Positions 23,371 through 36,192 of a DNA stretch of 64,000 nucleotides are shown here, in pieces. The stretch comes from Anolis sagrei (Eukaryota > Chordata > Lepidosauria > Squamata > Anolidae). Under the pieces are notes generated by a model. It did not search any database. It was given only the letters and a program-made list of their open reading frames with translations, and was not told the DNA's origin. Each line of letters opens with the position of its first letter. The stretch's first letter is position 1. A program made the position numbers and the translations under genes. The stretch lies in the NCBI RefSeq assembly GCF_037176765.1, contig NC_090024.1:159029278-159093277 (forward strand), in the 5' to 3' direction.

Positions 23371-24484
23371 GATACAGCAAAACAGATATTTCGGTCACAA
23401 AATTTCAACTGATAAGGCAACGAGGATAATCCATGATGGCATATTGCCTACTATTGCCATTTCCTTTTATTCATCCTTAAAATGCAAAACATATTACATT
23501 ACATTTCTATCTCATGTTGGGAAGACAAATGAAGGGCCACAAGGCCTACACATCTAGTTAAAAATGGAATAACAGCAGCAGAGATTGTGAAAAGTATTCA
23601 GGCCAGGAATTATACCTTGTTCAGTGGGAAATCATTTGGGGATTTGAAATGAATTATCATCACTATTTTCATGATGTCATCTACAACTCTATATTACAGA
23701 TGTAAAAAAAAATCATGAAGGACAAGATGAAACACTGTCAGAAAGTATAGAGAGAAAATATAACTTTCCAAGTTTGTATGCGCCTATAATTTGTTCACAT
23801 TGCTCACCTCCTTCCCTTTACTCACATTACAGGCCTCACATATACATTTTTCTCTCACATTGAAACAGCTTGGCACACAAAATGTTCCTGAGAAGACAAT
23901 TACATCTCGCTTACCCATATGTACTTTTGACTGTTAGGCTGGCAAAACATTTTACTTCGTTTTATGATAAAAACAGTAGCTCTGAGCCTTCGTAGAATAT
24001 AGCCCAACAGGCATACTGTTGAGCTACATGGCAGTGTTATATGGCAGTGTTTAGTAATTTTTACATTCTCTGCAGCCTGAAGTCAAAAGAGCCACAGAGA
24101 GCAAAACCAGCATTTATATACCTTTGTTTCACTTCAAGGAAATAATGGATTAATGGAGCTGATCCCCATCCCTAAACAGAAATGTAATTATTGGTGGGAC
24201 AGGGATCTGAAGATCATGTTGAAGATATGGATTTGTCATCCATTTAATGCTAATGAAAAGGAATTAAACAATAATAATTCTCTATCAACGTGACAAATTC
24301 TTTCTAAGATGCCCCAAAAGGCATAATAAGACAAATGATAAATACAAACCTGTTGAAGAGTTGAGCATTTAGAATATATTTTGTATTAGTGAAGCAATCA
24401 GATTATCTGCTTTGAAATGGATTAAATGGCAGTGTAGACTCATATAATCCAGTTCAAAGCAAATAATGTGGATTACCTGTTTTG
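23371..24484. other. Intergenic, one MITE A scrap
   Basis: TCATATAATCCAGTTCAAAG at about 24430 is a MITE A piece; the rest is unrecognised. Confidence 0.5.
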
Positions 24485-24492
24485 ATAATCTG

Positions 24493-24531
<39 letters not shown>

Positions 24532-25060
24532 TTGTATTTCTATACCACCTTTCTCACCCCTGGGGGGGCTCAAAGCAGTGTACAACATAATAAATAGCAA
24601 AATTCAATGCCTCACATATATATATATCACATATCTAAATCAAATCAAATCATTTACTTCAATCATAGACCAGCACAGCATATCTAAATCAATAACATAT
24701 AACTGTAGATTAAAACCATTAAAACTGTAAAAACATCAAACACAGACATAAACAGAAAATTGCACCAATCCCGAGGTTGTCATTTAATTCAGTATTGCTA
24801 TCACTCACCAAATGCTTGCTTGAGTACCCAAGTTTTAAGTTATTTTCTAAATGCTAGGAGGGAGGGGGCTGATCTAATCTCACTGGGGAAGGAGTTTCAC
24901 AGACGAGGGGCCACCACCAAGAAGGCCCTGTCTCTTGTTCCCAACAATCACACCTGCGAGGGTAGCAGGACTGAGATCTGGACCTTCCCAGCCAACCTTA
25001 ATGCTATAACTGGCTCGTAAAGGGAGATGCATTTCGACAGGTACGCTGGACAGTGTAGAA
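24485..25060 (-). mobile_element. L2 LINE 3' end, minus strand
   Basis: The (TTTA)n at 24488-24532 is the simple tail read backwards. The minus strand at 24890-24935 encodes the R-D-R-A-F-type segment of the L2 C-terminus (GACAGGGCCTTCTTGGTGG on that strand). Confidence 0.7.
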
Positions 25061-25884
25061 GGGTCCTTAGTTGCCATCTTCACTTTGACTTTGCTCCATG
25101 TTGCCATACAAGAAAATGGGATGACTGAACTTTGGAAGAGACTGGTAGAGTTAGCGTCCCATTTCACCCAATTGTCACATGCCAGACTCATCCATCTTCT
25201 CTTCTCCATGTAAATACAAGTGCAGCTGACCACCACCCACCAAGGGACAGGCAGAAAGAACAGCACAATTAAATTAAGGTAGCACACTCAATTTAACTAG
25301 AGCATCCTTTAATCAGCTGGCAGCCTGGCTGTGTTTATGATTACTGGAAAACAGATGTTTGGGAACATTTGGTTCTGTATTTAGTGCACATAAACAGATG
25401 CAGAAAGGTGTGTTAACTCGGTCTCATAAAAGCTTGCCACGTGAATGTTAAAATGGTATTGGGATACATCATTGAATATCAGATTTATTCTCAATGATGC
25501 CATTCTTTCAAAAGTACACAATTGCAGCAGTTATAAAAGGAATGAGCCATGCTTTTCTAATAAACATTTCCCAGGACTATTTGAAATCTGCACTTAACAT
25601 GTCTTGCATTCACTGTCATCATTCTATCCTCCCCCTCTTTCTGTCTATCCCCAACAATTTTAAATAGAGTAAATGGGGAACTGGGCAACCATCCATCCAT
25701 CCAACTGGTGGAAGAGCCATTGCCAGATATACAACAGTAGTAAATAAAATGGGACATTCAGGATTTAAATAATTTAGTTGCCTGGCTTATTTATAGAAAC
25801 TGATGCATCGCATTCTGAACTCTCTCAAAAAGTTGCAACCACATTTGAGGTTTTTAAGAACCCATGACTGTTTTGCAGTAAGGA

Positions 25885-26090
25885 GTCCCCGGTGGCGCAA
25901 TGGATTAAAGCCCTGTGCCGACAGGACTGACAGGTCGCAGGTTCGAATCCGGGCAGAGGCAGATGAGCTCCCTCTATCAGCTCCAGCTCCTCATGCGGGG
26001 ACATGAGAGAAGCCTCCCACAAGGATGATAAAACATCAAAATCATCCAGGCGCCCCCTGGGCAACGTCCTTGCAGACGGCCTCAATCCAG
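25885..26090 (+). mobile_element. tRNA-derived SINE (Anolis SINE2-like), 3' truncated
   Basis: It begins CCCCGGTGGCGCAATGGATT (A box area) with GGTTCGAATCC as B box at about 25941. It continues with the ATGAGCTCCCTCTATCAGC body and breaks off in GACGGCCTCAATCCAG before the usual 3' end. The family name is from memory. Confidence 0.75.
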
Positions 26091-26164
26091 CATTTTTCAG
26101 TTTCATCATTAATATAGTTGTTATGTCTTCTAAGTTTTCCATATTTGACATAGATTTTAAAATA

Positions 26165-26893
26165 TAAATCCTAAGCCTAGGGGTCAGGACCTCTGGAGGG
26201 GTTGTGAGGGAGTGTCAGAGGGGTCACCAAAGACCATCAGAAAACACAGTATTTTCTGTTGGTTATGGGCATTCTGCGTGGGAAGTTTGGCCCAATTCTC
26301 TTGTTGGTGGGGTTCAGAATGCTATTTGATTGTAGGTGAACTATAAATCCCAGCAACTACAAATGTTAAGTCTATTTCCCCTAAACTCCACCAGTGTTAC
26401 ATTTGGGCATATTGAGTATTTATGCCAAGTTTGGTCCAGATCCATCATTGTTTGAATTCACAGTGCTCTCTGGATAAACATGAACTACGACTCCCAAACT
26501 CAAGGTCAATGCTCACCAGACCCAGTATTTTCTGTTGGTCATGGGAGTTATGTGTGCCAAGTTTGGTTCAATACCATCATTGGTGGAGTTCAGAATGCTC
26601 TTTGATTGTAGGTTAACTATAAATCCCAGCAACTACAACTCCCAAATGACAAAATCAATCCCCCCACCCCACCAGTATTCAGATTTGGGTGTATTGGCTA
26701 TTTGTACCAAATTTGGTCCAGTGAATGAAAATACATCCTGTATATCACATATTTACATTTCAATTCATAACTGTAGCAAAATTACAGTTATGAAGTAGCA
26801 ACAAAAATAATTATTTGGTTGGGGTTCACCACAAGCTGAGGAAGTATATTAAGAGGGCACGGCATTAGGAAGGTTGAGAAACACTGTCCTAAG
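26165..26893. mobile_element. SPIN-like hAT element with internal repeated modules
   Basis: The right end (CATAACTGTAGCAAAATTAC, GTTATGAAGTAGCAAC, GGCATTAGGAAGGTTGAG) and the left end (GAGGGGTCACCAAAGACCATCAGAAA with shortened G/C arms) match the remembered SPIN family. The middle holds several diverged copies of a module with GCCAAGTTTGGTCCAGATCC and GGAGTTCAGAATGCT. Confidence 0.7.
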
Positions 26894-27603
26894 ACAAATC
26901 AAAATATTCCTTGAATTATAATTAGTTGTGATTCCTTTCTAATGCAGTTTGTCACCAACTCAATATTTCTTATTTATCAAGTTAAATATTCAATGTAGGA
27001 TATATGTATCTGCTATCAGACATTCGTAACTCATCTACACTTACCACTTAGGTTGGTGTGTCATCAGATCAAATTCATTGTAATTAAATGGTGCATGGGG
27101 CTGATCTCACTTGACCTGAGGCAAGACCACCATAAAATGGCCTTGATCCAGATTGAGCTAACTCTGGGAAAAGCCTAAATCTTGGCCCAGGATTCAGGCT
27201 TTCTTCTAACTTAGGCGCTGTCAACACAACTAGGCTGGTTACTAATTGGAAATGTTCATTAGGAAGACCGGGGATACAGGATGGCAGTCCCCTGTCATCC
27301 CAACCCTATGTTGCAGCTGTCCCTAGCTATGTCACCCCAACTACCTTGTTCTTGGGAACTCTAGCTAACTTTAGCCAGAGTGCCTGTATCTGACAGACTC
27401 CCCTTTACACCTCTCTTAGCATTTGAGTGACTAGGTAGGCAGCATGTTGCAGCAGGAACAGCCTGCTAGAGGCGCCAAACCATGTTCAGCACAGCTGGGT
27501 AGAAAGCACTCCTACTGAGTCCCCAACAGGACACCAGGTAGGACCAGTGTGGTCTCCAGGATGCCAAATCAGCCCTACATTGCTTGTAGTGTAAAAGGAC
27601 CCT

Positions 27604-27828
27604 AAGGGTGCATCGACATTGTAGAAATAATGCAGTACAACACCACTTTTACTGTCATGATACAATTCTATAGACTCATGGAAGTTGTAATTTTAGAAGG
27701 CCTCTAGCCTTCTCTGCCAAGAGTGCCCATAAATTACCAAACTACAACCCTTGTGATTCCATAGCACTGAGCCATGGCAGTTAAAATGGTATCAAATTGC
27801 ATTTATTCTATAGTGTTAATGTGCCCTA
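27604..27828. mobile_element. MITE family B copy
   Basis: GGGTGCATCGACATTGTAG to CTATAGTGTTAATGTGCCC, with CATAGCACTGAGCCATGGC inside. An inverted, nearly palindromic layout. Confidence 0.7.
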
Positions 27829-30608
27829 TTTTTTAAAAAAAGATAATGGTTGCTGTTGTTAATTATACTACTCCTATTCCCCTGGCCCCAAACTCCAGAA
27901 ATCTATTGAAATGAGAAACCTATTTCAGTGGTATTAACATTTAATTATTAAAATAATGCATTAATAGACACACATTTGATGAACTAGCCATTGTAAATGA
28001 ATTTTAAACAACCAGTCCCCAGCTCTAGGGCTAATCCTGGCTCACAGTTTAAGAGGAGGTGCCAACAAAATGCTTCCACTCTTCCTTTAGTGTATGAATC
28101 CCCTACAAGTATATAAGATCTGTATAGGGCCTGACATGACACCTGAAGAAGCTAATAGGTAGGGCTACAATAAACTTTAATGCTCTTGAGTATGTAACTA
28201 TAGATACCGCAAGGTGAATCATTCCTTTCTACCCAGTACAGACCAAAATACCACTGTGATGTATTTTAGCATCAATGTGTTTCTGTATTTAGAGTGTTCC
28301 ATTATCCAAGTGAGGATTATTCTGACTTTAGTTACTAGCAGAGCTTTCATGTTGCTGCTTGGTAGCTGGTTCAGCTCAAGCCCGCTTCCCGTTTAATCGA
28401 CACAGCCACTTTCACTCCTTGTATGAATGCCATTTTCTGGCATTATACTAACTCAGCCTGCTCTATTGAATTGGAATTGCACACCCTCATCCATTGTATT
28501 AGGTTAGCACCTCCTTACCTATAATAAGTCTGAAAAAATACATATCAAGGCTTCCTTCATCAAATTGTGCTTTTCAATGACTTATTAAAAGAACCCCTGT
28601 GGTATTAGAAAATGCAGGGTTACTGTCATCTGGCTAAAAGATCCTTTTGGAAAACCTTCATTTTCATGTGTGCAAAAAAGGCAATTTCTTGACTAAACTC
28701 TTTGATTCTGGCCTGAATGAAATCAAGTTTTTCAAAACTTTTTTTCCCCAGCTGCCCCAAAGGATCACTTCTGTGCTATGGAATGTAAAAGACTGTGAAG
28801 CTTTTGCATAGCTCCTCTTCAATGAGCACATAGAAAATGATCATTACCCACCACCAGTTTTTTAAATGAAATTGAATAAAATCAGGTGAGAGGAAAGTAG
28901 GAGCTGCATCCTTCTTAATCATGAACAGCTAAGGTAAAAAGAAACCCTCTAGAGAAACCTAGCTCCATGATTACCTGCTCTGTAATGAGGTTAATATATA
29001 CTGTGGCAGGAGAGTTCCCAATTAATGAGAAATAGATAGAGATGGGGAGAAAAGCAGTGAAATTATTCCCTATGTTAATCTGTTAGCCATGAGATATCTC
29101 ATTCTGGCTGCCAAAGAAAATATTAGAATGATGCACAACTTGGCAGACGTTGGGTCCTGAAACCTAGAGAGTAGAGGGAAAAATCAGGCTGCAGATTGCA
29201 CAATTTCCCGGTCAGCGCAGTCAGTGGTTATGCGAACTGAAGGAGTCTGAGGGCTATAGTCCAAAAAAGTAACTTCTTAAAAGCTCTACTAAAACCTACA
29301 GAATTCTACCAATGTCTGCAGGTGCATCTATACTGTAGAATTAATGCAGTTTAATGCCTCTTTAACTGCAATAGCACAAATGCTATAGAATCCTGGGAAA
29401 TGTAGTTTTGTGGGAGATACCAGCACCCTTTAGTAGAGAAGGCTAAAGATCTCGTAAAACTGCAACTCTCAACATTCCAAAGCATTGAGCTATGGTAGAT
29501 ACTAGAGTAATGTCAAACTGCATTAATTTTACAGTGTAGATGCATTCTGCTTCGTATTCCTACTGGTAAATATCCAGATAAACATTTTACACTGTACTTA
29601 CACATACTTACACATACACTGCTGAACACTGGCTAGTATTAATTGACTTTTATCCCATAGGTTAATCAATGTGTTCCTAACCTGGGGGCATTTCTCTCTG
29701 AAGTGCAGCATGCATGGGCTGCAATCCTGCCAGTGACTAAGACTGAGACAATCAGAAGCATGGTCCTTGTCATAATCCCTCATCCCAGTCTCACTTGCTG
29801 ATGGAAAGGGACCTGGAAACGTTATCCTCCTTCCACCCCAATTAGCAACTGAACAGATATTTCTTTAATGTGGTTGGATAGGAAGCTAGTTCTATGACAG
29901 GGGTGGGAAATCTTGGACTGATTTCATCCAGTGCTCAGAATTCTCCAGCTCTCCAAATACTCTTGGCTTCCTGTCTACAATATGCAAAGGTCTGGAACTG
30001 TGGATCTCTGAAAATGCCTTACTGACTATCCAAACAACCCCATAAGGATATTGATATGGCCTGTAAGGTAGATAGAAGCAGCCAGGACAACTACTTGGTC
30101 CCAGTGGCTGGTGAAAGGCCAAAACTTCCAGTCAATGGGCCAAAATATAACCATTTTCTGCTTTTGTTAAATTTGGGGGAGCACAGGGCCAGAAGGGTTA
30201 AACTCGTACATACTTGTAGTTTCATGGTTTGTGTGTGTGTGTTTATAAAGGAGATCATCGTAAACCTTGGCAGGGTGGACAAGCAATCTCACCACTGCCC
30301 ACCAGTTTAAAAGGTTAACGTTCAGCTGGACACTACTTTAACGATGATAAAATGGCTATGACGAGGGGGAAAGACTCTCTTATCCCACCTCAGTAATATT
30401 GTTGAGTGACCAACTGTATTATTGATGTTAATTACTGATGTAATTGGTAGTTGCGCCGCCACCACCTCAATTAATGTCTGAGGAAAACATAAGTGTGAAT
30501 GTGAAATAGGTAAAGTTTTGTTCAAGCCCTTGTTCTTCTTTAATGACTGCTTCTTTCGCTGACTGGACTGAAATTGAGTTGTCTTCAGGCTAACAGAGGT
30601 CTAATGAT
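27829..30608. other. Intergenic apart from one MITE B copy
   Basis: Outside the MITE B at 29318-29551 I see no gene or element. Frames are short and lack splice support. Confidence 0.5.
29318..29551. mobile_element. MITE family B copy
   Basis: AGGTGCATCTATACTGTAG to TTTACAGTGTAGATGCATTC, with the two arms pairing through AATGTAGTTTTG / TAAAACTGCAAC. Confidence 0.75.
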
Positions 30609-31217
30609 TGTGACAGACCAAGGCAGACACCAGTTTAAAGATGAAACTATAAACAGGTTTATTTAAACTTGATGAACAAATCAACTCTTCATAAGAGTGG
30701 TACAAAAGCGTGATGTGGTTACTTGAGGCTTAGCTGGTTAAACAGGCAGTCTTCACTCAAGACTTTAACTTTTGTTCCCTGTGAGTTCCTTGCGTCACAC
30801 TGTTCACTACACTGACACAGTGTGTCCTTGAGAACAGCCCACTGACTGCCTCACAGAGCAAAATAGGCTTTCCTTCACTGACCCTACTCTGTACAGTGAA
30901 CCAGGAACCTTTGCCTTTCCTATGCTCTAACCCTCAAGGCTCACTTCAAAAGTTCTCCCTGTCTAAATTCTTCACAGCTCCCTCTTCCTAAATATACTTC
31001 TTCACTCTACGATGTTTAAAGCTCTACTCCCCCAGCTTGTCAAAAAGACACAGCCTTTTTTCCCTCTAAAAGCTAGCTCCTCCCCTGACTGCTCTAGCCA
31101 ATCAGGAGTTGGCTGACTCCTCCCTCTTGCCTCTTAGCTCTCCTGCCTATCTCTGAACATGTCAGCTACTGACTTTCCAGGTTTCGGCCTTCCTGGCAAA
31201 AGGTTAGATTCATGACA
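30609..31217 (-). repeat. Candidate solo LTR, about 609 bp
   Basis: The ends are TG...CA (TGTCATGAATC and GGTCTGTCACA on the minus strand), and an AATAAA-type signal stands near the minus-strand 3' end (about 30657). No clear target duplication or internal region is visible, so the family (retrovirus or Gypsy kin) is open. Confidence 0.45.
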
Positions 31218-31301
31218 TATCTATTTATATCACACATTAAAAGCATGAAGCATGTTTGTGTGTGCGCGTGTGTGTAGACACAACCAGAAAGAAAGGCCAT
31301 C

Positions 31302-31932
31302 GTGGGCCTTTCCAGACAGGCTGTTATCCCAGGAGCATCTGTGTTTGAAATACGTGGATGTTCCTGGGGGCCTATCTACACACACCCCAGAAAGCACATG
31401 CTTTATGGGAGGGGTAAACAGATGTTCTACCATAAATTTCTGGAAGAACACCCGGACACTATAACCCCCTTCCCAAAAGCCCCCCCCCCCAACAGCTTTA
31501 AAAAATAAAAGAACTTACCTGAGCTCCAGTGATGGCTGATGGAGCTCTCCTGACATGTGCAAATGACATGCCAGGAAAAGGGGGGGGGGGGACATGCCCC
31601 TTTCTCCTGGCACATCATTTGTATGCCGCAGGAGAACTCCGGCAGCCGTCTCATGGAGGCCAGGTAAGTTCTTTTGCTTTTTAAGCTGGGGGGGGGGCTT
31701 TGGGGCAGGGGTTGGTATTCCCACAGTTTTCTGGCCTAATTTAGCGTGGAAAATCATGGAAATACTGACTGGACTGCAGTCCAGACACCGGAAGTAGTGG
31801 GTTTATCCCACCCTTTCCAAGAAGGCATAGAATAAACTCACTATCAAATTCATGGGCCAGAAACCAGGGTTTTCCTGGTTTGTGGTGGATTAATTTGGGT
31901 TTGTCCAGGACATCATCTGGACAGCCCCCTTT
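31302..31932. mobile_element. Long inverted-repeat DNA transposon (family C)
   Basis: GGGCCTTTCCAGACAGGC at the left faces CATCATCTGGACAGCCCCC at the right. Inside, CTGAGCTCCAGTGATGGCTG pairs roughly with GGCAGCCGTCTCATGGAGGC around a G-rich centre. The right end could also be at 31979 (CTAGATGCGCCCTG). Confidence 0.55.
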
Positions 31933-32206
31933 TTACTGCGGAAGTTTCCACAATAAAGTGGCAGTCTAGATGCGCCCTGTGTCTCATCCACCATCAGTTT
32001 TAATCCCTTCCACCCAACTCCAACTGTCACTCTGAGACCACAGAGCGAAGAGGGGGCAGCCAGAAAGACACAGCTCCTCTGTGTCTTGTCCACCAGCAAT
32101 TGGGACTGACCCCCAGAACTGATGGAATAACAAGCAGCTATAGCGTCACAAGGGCTAGCAACCCGAATGACACTGCCACAAAATTTAATTGCTAAAATAC
32201 CAAAGT

Positions 32207-32233
32207 ATATGTGTGTGTGTGTGTGTGTGTGTG

Positions 32234-32268
<35 letters not shown>
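32207..32268. repeat. (TG)n(CA)n microsatellite with a dyad centre
   Basis: A TG run switches to a CA run through GTGTATACAC, so the whole tract is self-complementary for about 25 bp on each side. Confidence 0.9.
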
Positions 32269-32269
<1 letters not shown>

Positions 32270-32270
<1 letters not shown>

Positions 32271-35200
32271 AGTATGGATGTGAGAGTCTGTTTCCAAGGG
32301 ACTTTGAAGAACAAAATCAATCCCTGGAAGCTGCATGTGATCTCTGAGCTGCACGTCCCCCGCCCCCATTCTTGCTTTAGAATATGGGTCTAACATCCTT
32401 TGATCAATCCTGTAGTTAGTAGGCATGAGTGCTCAGGTACTATTAGACCAACAGTCAAGGGAATCTTGGAGGTACAGTCCAAAAATATCTGGAGTCTCAA
32501 AAATAGGAACCTGTAATTTAAAATGCTGTGGTATTTTCAAGGTTTTGTTTCTTAGATGCTAAAAGGAAAATGTTTTTTCTCCATGGCTCAAGATGTAGTT
32601 GAGACAGCCTTAAAGCTTTTAAAGCCTCTTAACTACTAACCTGCAAATATATGGATTGTTTTATTTGGTGAATACTTCTTGAGGCTTGATCTGATAGCTT
32701 AGTCACTTGTCTTTGTTTCCTTTATTTGTTCTCTTACTCTCACTTTCTCATTCCCCAGGTGTCTACACTGGCTTTCCAAAATCTACTTTAATGCACCTGT
32801 CTTTTCTGAGCTTCATTAACATACTGCATTTGTTACTATTTCTTCAGAGGCTATCTAGGTATCCAAATATGCTCTAACATAATTCTCTTTTATATCTTCC
32901 CATACATTTCCCATAGGTGAATGGGAATTTATAGATGGAGTTGCTGATGTGCTTTCATGTAAAGCAGATTTTCTTTTACTGTGATACATTTCATATCTCA
33001 CTTTCTTCCTTTTTGCTGTCAAATGCAGTTACCAGGCATCTTCAAGATGAGATGCCCTGGGCTTTTTTTTCAAGTGACATTTCTTTATGGATTGCATGGC
33101 AAGAATATAATGAAAGGTTGTAGGCTAAGGAGATTCCAGTGGCATTCAAATTACGCAATTGTAACAGTGGGCTGAAGCAAAACTTGAACATGTCCTGTTG
33201 CTAGAGCTGCGAACAATTTATTTGCTATGCCTAAGGTCAGTTGACACAGAAGCAAAGACCATAATAAACTTTATGATTTTCCTGTTGTTTGATATTAATA
33301 TTGATTCTAACCTCATGATCCACTGTTAGATCAACTATATTCTTCCCTCCAATCAAGGCTTCAAGTAAGTAGACCTTATCTTATAGATATAAACATTCAT
33401 ACTCTTTCTCAATGGGAAAGGACCATTTTGACATTTTGAGACACTTTGTTTTCCCTCCATTTTTGCCACAATATCTGAGCGAAATTGCTAGAACTATTGT
33501 CATGGGAGTTGGAGAGAGATCTGTGATTATTGTTATTTGCACAAAATTAATGTGTACATAAGGGGTATTTCCGCAGAAATTTTGTTTTGCACTAAATACA
33601 ATATTTTGTGCAAACAAAGTGTGCAAAATTATGCTTTTCACATATTTCAGTGATTTCGCATTTAAAGGCCTCACACAATTTATAAAGAAAACCCCTAACA
33701 GGCAAAATGCATAAAAACTTTTCCAATGTTGCTAGCAGGGAGAATAAATAAATGATTGCTCTGTTTCCATGCGCTTTGGAAATGGAGCCTCATGGGAGTC
33801 CCACAGAGGCCATCACGTGACATAAGAGCACTTCTGGTGGGACTCCATGGGGCTCTGTTTCCACAACCCATGGAAACAGATCCTAGAAGTCATCATTAGG
33901 AGTCAGCTGTTACCCAACTCCAAACAGCAGAAACCTGAGGGAAAATATGCATTGGCGCAATAAGGATGTGGGATGACTGGCATCCCAGAAGATGGGCAAA
34001 GATGGAACGGGGCAAGATGGTACCCTTCACTTTCCCTCCCTTTCTACTGCTTTTCCACTGCTCATGGAGTGAGTTTTTATGACCTCTACACTGGCCCAAA
34101 ACCCAGGAACCATCACAAGCTAACCTGAGGTGTCCAAATAACACCTCAGGTTAATCCAGATTAATCAAAAGTAAACTGAGATTTCCCAGTTTACTTCAAT
34201 TAGCAAAACACTTCAACAGATCTGGACCTAACTTACTGTTGAGGTGCTGGGCCTATGGGGATTAATTGAAGGAGCAAGGTGGCATCCCCATCATCCCCTC
34301 CCAGCCCCCATTTGTCCCCTAAATTTTACTGGAGGGGCCTGGCTGCAAGGTTCTGATGCATCAAAATGATGCATCAGGAGCTTTGGAGATGTGGGGGATC
34401 CTTCCCCCCCTCCCAGTTCCTCTTGGAATTTGGGCCTGTGTAAAAGGGCCCTAATTCTCATCCCCAATTATAATTAACAGCATTCTATCGAAGAGCCAGG
34501 TATCATTACCCCATTCAGTTCAATTTCCTTCTTCCACAATACCATAATAGATAGGAGAGCCTGTGGTCAGTTGCTAATTCCTGGCATAACAATAAGAAAA
34601 AAGTTTGCTTTTTTGATAAATTCAATCTAGGGAAAGTACTACTTGTGGGTTGTTGTGTCAGGAGACAATGAAGAACTGAGTGGAAGGCTTAAAAATTCCT
34701 CTTACCTTTGAAACAGTTTATAAGAAACCTATAGTCAGGGTTAATGAACCCGCCAAGGAAATACGAATACAATTGTTTTGTGGGGTAATCATATCATGAT
34801 GAGCTCCTATCTGAGCTTCACCCAGATGAATACAATAATATTTATTCCCTGTGAACTTGCATAAAACTTTATTTAAAAATCCTGCCAGTACTTGATGTAA
34901 TATTGCCACATGCTTTTGCTGTTTGGAAAGTTAAAGTCTACATTCATTGTTTGTTTTAGAGGAAAAGTGCCCATAGCTCCTTGATATAAAACAGTGACTC
35001 TCTTATCTATATCATGACCTGGAGTCACTACAACCTATTTTTGTGAATGCCCAAGTACATACTGTCATTCCCACCAATCAACAAATATAAACTGAAATTC
35101 CAGTGTTTGCTTTTCAAATTTCTAAAAGAGAGCAAGAGAGAAAGAGACCATCAGAATACATAAATCATTAACTAGTGGGAAAACTATATTGGCTTGCAAG

Positions 35201-35426
35201 AAGAAATGTATTGGGGCATTAGCTGTATTGTTGCTCCCTTTCTTTAAACTTGCATATGTTACTGAATTGTTCTTTGTTGGTTTCTACTGAAATAAATTGC
35301 ATTTTGCAAAGACTTAAACAAAGTATTGGCTTGATAAGATTACTAATCTGACAATACTAATCTGACAATGGGATACTGCCTGTCTCAGAAATGACTTCTG
35401 GCACCATTACTTCTTCTCTTCCCATC
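32270..35426. other. Intergenic, one inverted repeat
   Basis: Beyond the MITE-like repeat at 33740-33885, nothing is recognised. Confidence 0.5.
33740..33885. repeat. Imperfect inverted repeat, MITE-like
   Basis: CTCTGTTTCCATGCGC and GGAGCCTCATGGGAGTCCCA face TGGGACTCCATGGGGCTC and CCATGGAAACAGATCC. About 145 bp in all; family unknown. Confidence 0.45.
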
Positions 35427-35500
35427 AATTTACTTATTTATTTATTTGCAGCATTTGTATACCACCCTTCTCAACCCAGAAGGGGATGCAGGGCGGTCGC
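35427..35500 (-). repeat. L2-type LINE tail, minus strand
   Basis: (TTTA)n is followed by CCACCCTTCTCAACCCAGAA, the reverse of the GAGAAGG-type 3' end. Confidence 0.55.
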
Positions 35501-35816
35501 AGTATTGGTAATCATTGTGCTGCTTTTTTTTGTTATAGCTGGAAATGATACTTTGGTGGGTGCATGGTTTCCTTAAACAAACTGATGCACCCCCAATCCT
35601 GGTAGACTGAGCTGCCAAATTCAGCCATCTCATCATGCTCAATTCCGATGGGAAAAGTGAAACCTGAATAAATAACACTCGATGCTTCTATCTTAAGCAA
35701 TGTTCATCTTTTGGCATTGTATATCATGTCTTCCAAATTAATTTAAAAGAAAGTTTGCTATAAATATGTTTGAATATCATTGATATAACATCAGATGTAT
35801 TTAAAATGTAAACATG

Positions 35817-36192
35817 TGTGCATCCACACTATATAGTTATAGCACTTTATAGTTATAGCACTACATGTTATGGAATCCTAGGATTTATAGTTTGGGGAGA
35901 GATTTAGAATTCTCTACTACAGTACATCTCTACTATTGGTCCTCCAGATGTTCAGCCAATATGATCAATTATCAGCAATTCTGGAGGCTGGCATTTCAAA
36001 CATCTGGGGGACTAAAAGTTGAGAACCACTACTCTACTAGAAAGCTTTACCATTGTCATTCAAGGAAGTGATACCAAAGTTTCCCAGTGGAGATTATTAG
36101 TATCTCTTCAAACTACAAATCCCAGAATTCCAGAAGAGAGAACCATGACTGTTAAAGGTGTGGGGGGGGGGGGTCAAATTTCTATAAGTTTG
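35817..36192. mobile_element. MITE family B copy with an inserted smaller MITE
   Basis: The outer B-type arms are GTGCATCCACACTATATAG and AAACTACAAATCCCAGAATT. Between them, at about 35936-36030, lies CCTCCAGATGTTCAGCC ... CAAACATCTGGGGG, a second inverted-repeat element. Confidence 0.55.

Noticed and set aside
24880-25287. 135-residue minus-strand frame
   Set aside because: Its end overlaps an L2 fragment and the remainder has no recognisable domain.
32207-32268. CRISPR-like array
   Set aside because: Only simple dinucleotide repeats with no spacers, in a vertebrate-type genome.
32211-32393. Cysteine/valine-rich and histidine/threonine-rich frames
   Set aside because: They are translations of the TG/CA microsatellite.
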